From: Pseudomonadota bacterium
GTDB taxonomy: Bacteria > Pseudomonadota > Gammaproteobacteria > Burkholderiales > Gallionellaceae
NCBI GenBank assembly: GCA_021783855.1
Contig: JAJXTL010000030.1
Coordinates: forward strand, 1-25,718
Length of the DNA: 25,718 nucleotides
Direction of reading: 5' to 3'
The notes beneath the pieces are model-generated. The model was not told where the DNA came from. It did no database searches and saw nothing but the letters and a program-made list of their open reading frames with translations. The translations under genes were made by a program, and so were the position numbers. This document shows positions 20,295 to 25,718 of this stretch, one piece after another (positions within the stretch are counted from its first letter, which is position 1; each line of letters begins with the position of its first letter).

Positions 20295-21674
20295 ATGGCT
20301 TTGTTGAATGTAGCACGCCCCGTAGTAGCAGGTGCGCTGCTGTTGTGGGCATCGGTCGGTTTTGGAGCGGACTTGCAGCAATGCGTCAACATTGCGCTCG
20401 GGCAAAATCCCGATATTCTGGCAAGCACGGCGCAACTGGCACAGGCGCAAGCTGCCTTGACGCAGGCGCAGGGCGGGCGTTTGCCCAAGCTCACGGCGTC
20501 CATCACGGGTACGCGTACCAACGATGCGTTGAACGCGTTCGGCCTCAAACTCGCACAGCGTAACGCGACCTTCAATGATTTTGGCGCCGGGCAGTTTAAT
20601 CCCGGTGCGCCCGGTGCGCTCAATGTTGCACCGACCAATCTTAATTATCCCGGCGCGGTCACCAACTACAATAGCCGGCTGGAACTGCAAATTCCCCTGT
20701 ACAACGGCGGTCTGATTTCGGGCTATGTCGATCAGGCGCACGCCTATGTCAGGGCGGCTCAGGCAGGCGATCTGGCCGCGCGCCAGCAGGTGATTTTTCG
20801 CGTCATACAGGCTTATCAGGGCGTACACACCGCACGGGGCTACGTCAAAGTGGCGGAGCAGGCGCAGGCGGCGGCTGAGGCTTATGTCAAGATCACCCGG
20901 AGTTTGATGCGCGAGGGGGTGGTCGTGAGGAGCGACTTGCTGTTTGCCCAGGTGAATCTTGCCGATGTCAAGGTCAAGCTGGAAGAAGCCAGACGGGCAG
21001 AGGCCGCCGCGCTGGATCAGTTGCATCTGCTGCTGGGCCTGTCGCTGGACGAGAAGCTTGAAATCGGGCCTGATTTTATGCCTGAAGCACTGGGCGGTGA
21101 AGTCTCAACGCTGCAACGCGACGCGGTCGAAGCCAATCCGGGTATCCTTGCGATGCGTAGTCAACTGGGCGCGGCCAGCGCGGGGGTGAAGGTAGCGCGT
21201 GCCGACTATTATCCACACTTTAACGCGATGGTCAGACAGGAATGGAACGCCCCGACGCTGCAGGCGTCAGCGTCTTCTTATACGGTGGGCGGCGTAGTCT
21301 CCTGGCAGTTGCTGGATTTCGGCGTGACAAGCGGCGCAGTTGGGCGCGCGGAGGCGGCTCGTGTCGTCTTGCAGGTGAGACTTAAAGAGGCTGAAGAGGG
21401 TGTGCGCTTTCAGGTGGTCGATGCATGGCGCGGGGCGATTGAGGCGGAGTCCAGAGTCAATGCACGCGTGGCTGCGGTAGCGCAGGCAGAGGAAGCGCAA
21501 CGCCTGGTTGCCAAACGTTACGAGAACGGTGTCACCACCATGGTCGAAGTGCTGGCTGCACAGGCACAACTGGATAAGGCGCGTGCGGATCAAGTAGCGG
21601 CTCTTTATCAACTGACCGTGCAACGTTCGGCGTTGCGCCTTGCGGTAGGAAAACTCGATGGTGATCAGTTATGA
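20295..21674 (+). CDS. TolC-family outer-membrane efflux channel
   Basis: The 459-residue protein starts with a signal peptide (hydrophobic run, cleavage around VGFGA-DLQQ). It has the two repeated OEP halves, each a pair of long Ala/Gln-rich helices with strands: A-L-G-Q-N-P-D-I-L-A-S-T-A-Q-L near the start of the first half, and E-A-N-P-G-I-L-A-M-R-S-Q-L in the second. The end contains the typical Y-E-N-G-V-T-T-M-V-E-V-L-A-A-Q-A-Q-L. It forms the trimeric channel across the outer membrane for the pump encoded downstream. GGAG lies 8 bases before ATG 20295. It is the first gene of the operon and ends just before the adaptor gene. Confidence 0.92.
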   Translation: MALLNVARPVVAGALLLWASVGFGADLQQCVNIALGQNPDILASTAQLAQAQAALTQAQGGRLPKLTASITGTRTNDALNAFGLKLAQRNATFNDFGAGQFNPGAPGALNVAPTNLNYPGAVTNYNSRLELQIPLYNGGLISGYVDQAHAYVRAAQAGDLAARQQVIFRVIQAYQGVHTARGYVKVAEQAQAAAEAYVKITRSLMREGVVVRSDLLFAQVNLADVKVKLEEARRAEAAALDQLHLLLGLSLDEKLEIGPDFMPEALGGEVSTLQRDAVEANPGILAMRSQLGAASAGVKVARADYYPHFNAMVRQEWNAPTLQASASSYTVGGVVSWQLLDFGVTSGAVGRAEAARVVLQVRLKEAEEGVRFQVVDAWRGAIEAESRVNARVAAVAQAEEAQRLVAKRYENGVTTMVEVLAAQAQLDKARADQVAALYQLTVQRSALRLAVGKLDGDQL

Positions 21675-21691
21675 ATGTAGGGAGAAAAACG

Positions 21692-22765
21692 ATGAAGTTA
21701 TCCGCGATCAGCCTGGCGCTGCTGTTTTTACTGGCTGGCTGTCAGTCTCACGAGCAGGCTGCTGAGGCTCGGGTGAAAACTGTAGATGCCCCGACATTGA
21801 CGTTGGCTATGAGTGCAATCCCCGTGTTTGATGCGACACCGGGAGCTGTGGTCTCAGAACAGCAAGTTCAGGTTGCCTCGCGTTTGATGGGTTACATCCG
21901 CGATATTGCAGTGCGTGAAGGGGATACTGTAAAAGCGGGACAGCTGCTTTTTACCATCGATCCTGCCGACATCGAAGGGCAAGTGGTTCAGGCGCGCGCG
22001 GGTCTCTCCCAGGCGGAAGCCGCGCTGCTTGATGCAAAGTCCGACTTTGAGCGTTTTTCCAATTTGTACAGGGACGAATCCATTCCCAAGTTGCAATACG
22101 ACAAAATCAAATTGCAGTACAGCATTGCGCAGAGTCAAGCCCGCGCCGCCCGCGCAGGGCTGGATACGGCAGAGTCGCAGTTGCGTTATGCCGAGGTGCG
22201 CGCCCCCATCGATGGTGTGGTGACGCAAAAGATGGCTTCCAAGGGAGATCTTGCAGCCCCTGGCAGGCCGGTTCTGGTGCTGGAAAATCTACAGAAGCTG
22301 GTGATTCAGACTGCCGTGAGCGATGAGACCTATGCCCATCTTAAATTGGCTGGCAGTGCGGCGGTGGAAATTGCCGGACAAGTATATGCCGGTCACATCA
22401 CGCGACTGGTTCCGGCAGCCGATGCCGTGTCGCATACCCATCTGGTGAAGCTGGCCGTGCCGGGTGTTGCGGGCTTGACCAGCGGCGCGTTCGCCCGTGT
22501 ACGCTTTGATGTGGGCAGCCGTCAGGGAATCAGTGTGCCGAAATCGGCAATTTTGCAGCGCGCAGGCATTACGGGCGTGTTTGTGGTGGATGGGAAGGGT
22601 ATCGCCGGTTACCGCATGGTCAGAACAGGGAGCGACTTGGGCGGCGTGGTCGCGGTAGAGGCGGGACTCAGTCCGGGAGAAAAAATTGTAGTCGGAAACA
22701 CAGGCGAACTCGATTCGGGTGACAGGGTAAATCTAACGGGCATGGCAAGCAGCCAACCAAAATGA
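21692..22765 (+). CDS. RND efflux periplasmic adaptor lipoprotein (HlyD/MFP family)
   Basis: The 357-residue adaptor starts at ATG 21692, which follows GGGAG by 7 bases and gives a lipoprotein signal peptide with lipobox L-L-A-G-Cys17. An upstream ATG at 21671, overlapping the tolC stop, would spoil this signal. The order is a beta-barrel strand, the first lipoyl half (R-D-I-A-V-R-E-G-D-T-V-K-A-G-Q-L-L), a coiled-coil hairpin (about 85-155), the second lipoyl half (Y-A-E-V-R-A-P-I-D-G-V-V), then beta-barrel and membrane-proximal domains. It links the RND pump to the TolC channel. The last nine codons and the stop (TGMASSQPK) lie inside a 120-bp repeat element, so the native C-terminus was replaced or extended by repeat insertion. 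Confidence 0.92.
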   Translation: MKLSAISLALLFLLAGCQSHEQAAEARVKTVDAPTLTLAMSAIPVFDATPGAVVSEQQVQVASRLMGYIRDIAVREGDTVKAGQLLFTIDPADIEGQVVQARAGLSQAEAALLDAKSDFERFSNLYRDESIPKLQYDKIKLQYSIAQSQARAARAGLDTAESQLRYAEVRAPIDGVVTQKMASKGDLAAPGRPVLVLENLQKLVIQTAVSDETYAHLKLAGSAAVEIAGQVYAGHITRLVPAADAVSHTHLVKLAVPGVAGLTSGAFARVRFDVGSRQGISVPKSAILQRAGITGVFVVDGKGIAGYRMVRTGSDLGGVVAVEAGLSPGEKIVVGNTGELDSGDRVNLTGMASSQPK

Positions 22766-22853
22766 TGAAACTAGTCATGCCCGTTCCCCTCACCCAAACC
22801 CTCTCCCAAAGGGCGAGGGAACAAACGTATCGCTATGCAAATTTCACGTTAAC
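22734..22853 (+). repeat. 120-bp repeat element, copy B
   Basis: Same length and layout as the copy at 14928-15047. The left arm TAACGGGCATGGCAAG (22734-22749) is identical. The right arm (22771-22785) has three changes in its inner part but keeps CATGCCCGTT. The tail (22786-22853, 68 bases) matches at about 56 of 68 positions in the same orientation. The 21-base centre (22750-22770) matches the other copy only as its reverse complement (18 of 21). It spans the end of the adaptor gene and the gap before the RND gene. Confidence 0.85.
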
Positions 22854-22868
22854 AGGAAGCCAAGCCCG

Positions 22869-25718
22869 ATGAGCGAGTCGAATCAGCCTATGAACATTGC
22901 AGGCCGTCTGGCGAAGACCTTCCTGCAATCGAAGATTACCGCGATGATCATGCTGGCCATCACGCTGGTGGGTCTGGTTGCGGTGATGGTGACGCCGCGC
23001 GAATACAACCCGCAGATCGTGGTGCCGGCAGCGAATATTATCGTTGCCAAACCGGGCGCCACTGCAGATGAAGTGGAAAACATGATCGTCAAGCCGCTTG
23101 AGGCGATCATGAATGCCCAGGCAGGCGTGAAGCATACCTTCGGCTATGCGGTGAATGACTATGGCGTGGTGACCGTGCAGTTCGATGTCGGTCAGGATCA
23201 GGAAAAAAGCCTGGTCAAGTTATACAATCAGCTGATGCAGAACATGGATCGCATGCCGTCGGGTGCGATGCAGCCCATCGTCAAGCCCATCAATGTGGAC
23301 GATGTGCCGATCATGACGTTGACACTGGCATCGACTAAAACCGGCGACTACGAGTTGCGCTACGTCGCCGAGCGTGTGCTGGAACAGTTGCGCAATATTC
23401 CCGGCGTGTCTTTCACGGAAATCGCCGGTGGACGTCCGCGCGCCGTCAACATCGCTATTGATGCTCAGAAGCTTTCGGCTTCGGGCCTCTCTCTCGATCA
23501 GGTGGATCGCATGCTGGGTGCCACCAATATGTCGCTGCCGGCAGGAGAGCTGGTCGATAACAACAAAAACATACCGCTGCGCTTCAATGGTTTTCTGAGC
23601 AGCGTCCGCGACGTGGGCGATATTGTGCTGGGCGCGCCCGGAGGCCGTCCTGTTTTTCTCAAGGACGTGGCGAGCATAGAGGACGGCCCGGCTGAAGTGG
23701 ATGCCTCTTCGCACTTCGCTTTCGGACCCGCAAAGCAACATCCTGCGTTCAGGGGCGATGCGCCGGCCGTGACCATCGCGATCGCTAAAAAAGCCGGCAC
23801 CAATGCCGTGGTGGTCGCCAATGCGGTGCTTGCCAAGCTCGAATTGCTCAAACGGGAAGCCATTCCGGAAGGTATCAGCGTCACGGTGACCCGCGACGAC
23901 GGAGCGAAGGCCAACGATGCGGTGAATACGCTGGTCGAACACCTGGGAATAGCGATAGGCTCAGTGGTCGTAGTGCTGCTTTTCTTCCTGGGCTGGCGGG
24001 AAGCTGCCATTGTTACCCTGACGGTGCCGCTGATCCTGTTCGTGGTGCTGACGGTGGGGCTGATCGCGGGTCAGACCATGAACAGGATCACGCTGTTTGC
24101 CCTGATTCTGTCGCTGGGCCTGCTGGTGGATGCCGCCATCGTGGTGGTGGAAAACATCCACCGTCACCTGCACCACGGGGGGGCTGCGAATTTCAAGGAA
24201 GCGCTGGTGCTGGCCACCAATGAAATCGGCAATCCGACCAATGTGGCCACGATAGCGGTCATTCTGGCCTTCATTCCGATGGCGTTCGTCACCGGCATGA
24301 TGGGGCCTTTCATGCAGCCTATCCCGTTCAACGTGCCGGTCGCAATGATCGCGTCCCTGCTGATCGCCTATATGGTGGTGCCGTGGGCGGCGTACCGCAT
24401 GCTCAAGGGGCGCGCACTGGCAGAGATGGAGAAGACGCCCACGCTGGAAGAACAGGATGCGCGTCCTCAGGACGCGCTGCATCGCGCCTACGTCCGCGTG
24501 ATTACGCCGTTGCTTAACGAGGGCCGCCGCCGCAACTGGCTTTTCTTGATCGTGGTGTTGCTGCTCGTGCTGGCCATGCTGCAACCGTTATGGCAGTTTA
24601 TCCGCCCCTCCGGCATGAACGGGGCGTTAAGTACGATGGGCGTAGAGCTGAAAATGCTGCCGAATGACAACACCAACACCTTCCTGCTCGAAGTCGACAC
24701 CCCCGCAGGCACGGCGCTGGCACGCACCGATGAAGTCGCACGCGCCGTGGGGGGGGTACTCGCAGAGGAAAAATATGTGGTTGATTACCAGACTTTTCTG
24801 GGCGTGGCAGCGACGGTGGATTTTGCCGCATTGGTGCGCGGCGATATTCTGAAGCGCGGCAGCAATCTTGCGCAGATACGCGTCAATCTGCTCGATAAAC
24901 ACGAGCGCTCGGCAAGCTCGCATGAGATTGTCGCGAAACTGGATGCGGCGTTGACGCCGTTGAGGAAGCGTTATCCGGATACCAGAATCAAGCTCTACGA
25001 GACGCCGCCCGGTCCGCCGGTGCAGGCGCAGGTTCTGGCGGAACTGTATGGGCCGGACTACAACAAACTGCGTGAAGCGGCAGCCGTCGTCAACGATGAT
25101 TTTAACCGGGTCTATGGCATCATCAATGCGGATAATTCGGTGACGGCAGCGGTGGACAGTTATGAGATTCATGTCGATGCCGAGAAAGCGGCGCTTGCCG
25201 GCATTGCGCCTGCGCAGGTTGCCAAGCTGATACACGATTATGTCAGCGGGTTCTCCATCGGCTCATTGCATATCGAAGAGGCGAGGGAGCCGATCAACAT
25301 GATCGTGCGTCTGCCGCGTTCAGAGCGGCAGTCACCGGGACAGGTGCTCTCGCTTCAGGTGGTCAATGCGATGGGCCAGCAGGTGCCGCTGTCATCGATT
25401 GCCACCTTGCGTCGCGTGGTCGCTGCCAAGCCTGTCTATGACCGCGATCAGCATCCGGTGGTGACGGTCGGTGCAGAATTGCTGCGTTCCAGCCCCGTTT
25501 ATGCCGTGCTGGCGCTCGATAAAATGCTCGACAACAAGACGGTGGGTGGCACGCATTTCACTACGGCTAATCTGGGTTTCAACGATGCACAGCCCAAGGA
25601 TATGACAGGCTATCAAATCCTGTGGGGCGGCGAGATGCGGCTTACGCTGGACGTGTTCCGCGATCTGGGCAGTGCGTTCATCGTGGCGCTGGTGCTGATC
25701 TATCTGGTGCTGGTCGGC
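22869..25718 (+). CDS. RND-family efflux pump inner-membrane subunit, 3' end outside window
   Basis: The frame is open for 950 codons to the right edge; relatives have about 1,030-1,100. It has the first transmembrane helix (A-M-I-M-L-A-I-T-L-V-G-L-V-A-V), the periplasmic porter domains, and the helix cluster after residue 350. The TM4 motif reads G-L-L-V-D-A-A-I-V-V-V-E-N-I, so the proton-relay Asp is present but the second Asp of AcrB (V-D-D-A) is Ala, as in CusA-type metal pumps. This and the OMF-MFP-RND gene order hint at a metal or small-ion exporter, yet a drug or solvent pump of the HAE2 type is equally possible. AGGAAG precedes ATG 22869, just after the repeat element. Confidence 0.92.
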   Translation, partial: MSESNQPMNIAGRLAKTFLQSKITAMIMLAITLVGLVAVMVTPREYNPQIVVPAANIIVAKPGATADEVENMIVKPLEAIMNAQAGVKHTFGYAVNDYGVVTVQFDVGQDQEKSLVKLYNQLMQNMDRMPSGAMQPIVKPINVDDVPIMTLTLASTKTGDYELRYVAERVLEQLRNIPGVSFTEIAGGRPRAVNIAIDAQKLSASGLSLDQVDRMLGATNMSLPAGELVDNNKNIPLRFNGFLSSVRDVGDIVLGAPGGRPVFLKDVASIEDGPAEVDASSHFAFGPAKQHPAFRGDAPAVTIAIAKKAGTNAVVVANAVLAKLELLKREAIPEGISVTVTRDDGAKANDAVNTLVEHLGIAIGSVVVVLLFFLGWREAAIVTLTVPLILFVVLTVGLIAGQTMNRITLFALILSLGLLVDAAIVVVENIHRHLHHGGAANFKEALVLATNEIGNPTNVATIAVILAFIPMAFVTGMMGPFMQPIPFNVPVAMIASLLIAYMVVPWAAYRMLKGRALAEMEKTPTLEEQDARPQDALHRAYVRVITPLLNEGRRRNWLFLIVVLLLVLAMLQPLWQFIRPSGMNGALSTMGVELKMLPNDNTNTFLLEVDTPAGTALARTDEVARAVGGVLAEEKYVVDYQTFLGVAATVDFAALVRGDILKRGSNLAQIRVNLLDKHERSASSHEIVAKLDAALTPLRKRYPDTRIKLYETPPGPPVQAQVLAELYGPDYNKLREAAAVVNDDFNRVYGIINADNSVTAAVDSYEIHVDAEKAALAGIAPAQVAKLIHDYVSGFSIGSLHIEEAREPINMIVRLPRSERQSPGQVLSLQVVNAMGQQVPLSSIATLRRVVAAKPVYDRDQHPVVTVGAELLRSSPVYAVLALDKMLDNKTVGGTHFTTANLGFNDAQPKDMTGYQILWGGEMRLTLDVFRDLGSAFIVALVLIYLVLVG

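Noticed and set aside
23220..24584. Several long minus-strand frames opposite the RND gene
   Set aside because: They mirror the codon bias of a fully open 950-codon RND frame and are rich in His, Arg and Gln, as expected of shadows.
24749..24757. Possible frameshift at the G-run in the RND gene
   Set aside because: The frame stays open on both sides and reads A-V-G-G-V-L, so the run is in frame.

Overview
The window looks like a chromosomal segment of a betaproteobacterium, most likely from the Nitrosomonadales/Gallionellaceae neighbourhood. This rests on gene content and order: gpmI-envC-ctpA-moeB on one strand facing a rhodanese-grxC-secB-SH3-gpsA block, an FNR-type regulator divergent from hemN, and base composition near 50-55% G+C. 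No database search was possible, so the genus is inference. No rRNA, tRNA, CRISPR, prophage or transposase gene was found.

Layout. (1) 1-3980: the 5' part of a divergent GT51 transglycosylase-like gene and an MlaC-like periplasmic lipid-binding protein on the minus strand, then a TauE/SafE permease and an MFS transporter on the plus strand. (2) 3999-6246: a small exported protein of unknown function, divergent from a TPR/ATP-grasp fusion protein. (3) 6283-8959: a small unknown gene and an FNR-family regulator on the minus strand, divergent from hemN; an FNR box sits at the class II activation position for hemN. (4) 9126-14446: a compact five-gene minus-strand operon, gpmI-envC-ctpA-unknown-moeB. 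(5) 14530-15336: an ArsR-type regulator with the two cysteines and spacing of the BigR/SqrR/YgaV persulfide sensors, followed by a YgaP-like DUF2892 membrane protein. (6) 15503-20033: a PglL/Wzy-type ligase overlapping a membrane-anchored rhodanese, then grxC, secB, an SH3 protein and gpsA. (7) 20034-25718: a strong terminator, a promoter overlapped by a 20-bp palindrome, and an OMF-MFP-RND efflux operon that runs off the right edge.

The most unusual content is repetitive DNA that has become part of genes. Two 120-bp copies of one element (14928-15047 and 22734-22853) carry a hairpin whose 21-base centre is in opposite orientation in the two copies while the 68-base tail keeps its orientation. 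The second copy supplies the last codons and the stop of the efflux adaptor gene. Two head-to-head arrays of degenerate 7-bp repeats lie at gene junctions. One encodes both the end of GpmI and the signal peptide of EnvC; the other fills the gap up to the gpsA start codon. gpsA itself carries an in-frame insert of about 40 codons that looks repeat-derived. A GTAGGAGC-class REP and a 42-bp palindrome add to the picture of a genome with active short-repeat families.

Functionally the window combines cell-envelope maintenance (GT51, MlaC-like, EnvC, CtpA, SecB, efflux), redox and sulfur-stress handling (ArsR sensor, DUF2892, rhodanese, glutaredoxin, TauE) and low-oxygen haem synthesis (FNR-hemN).
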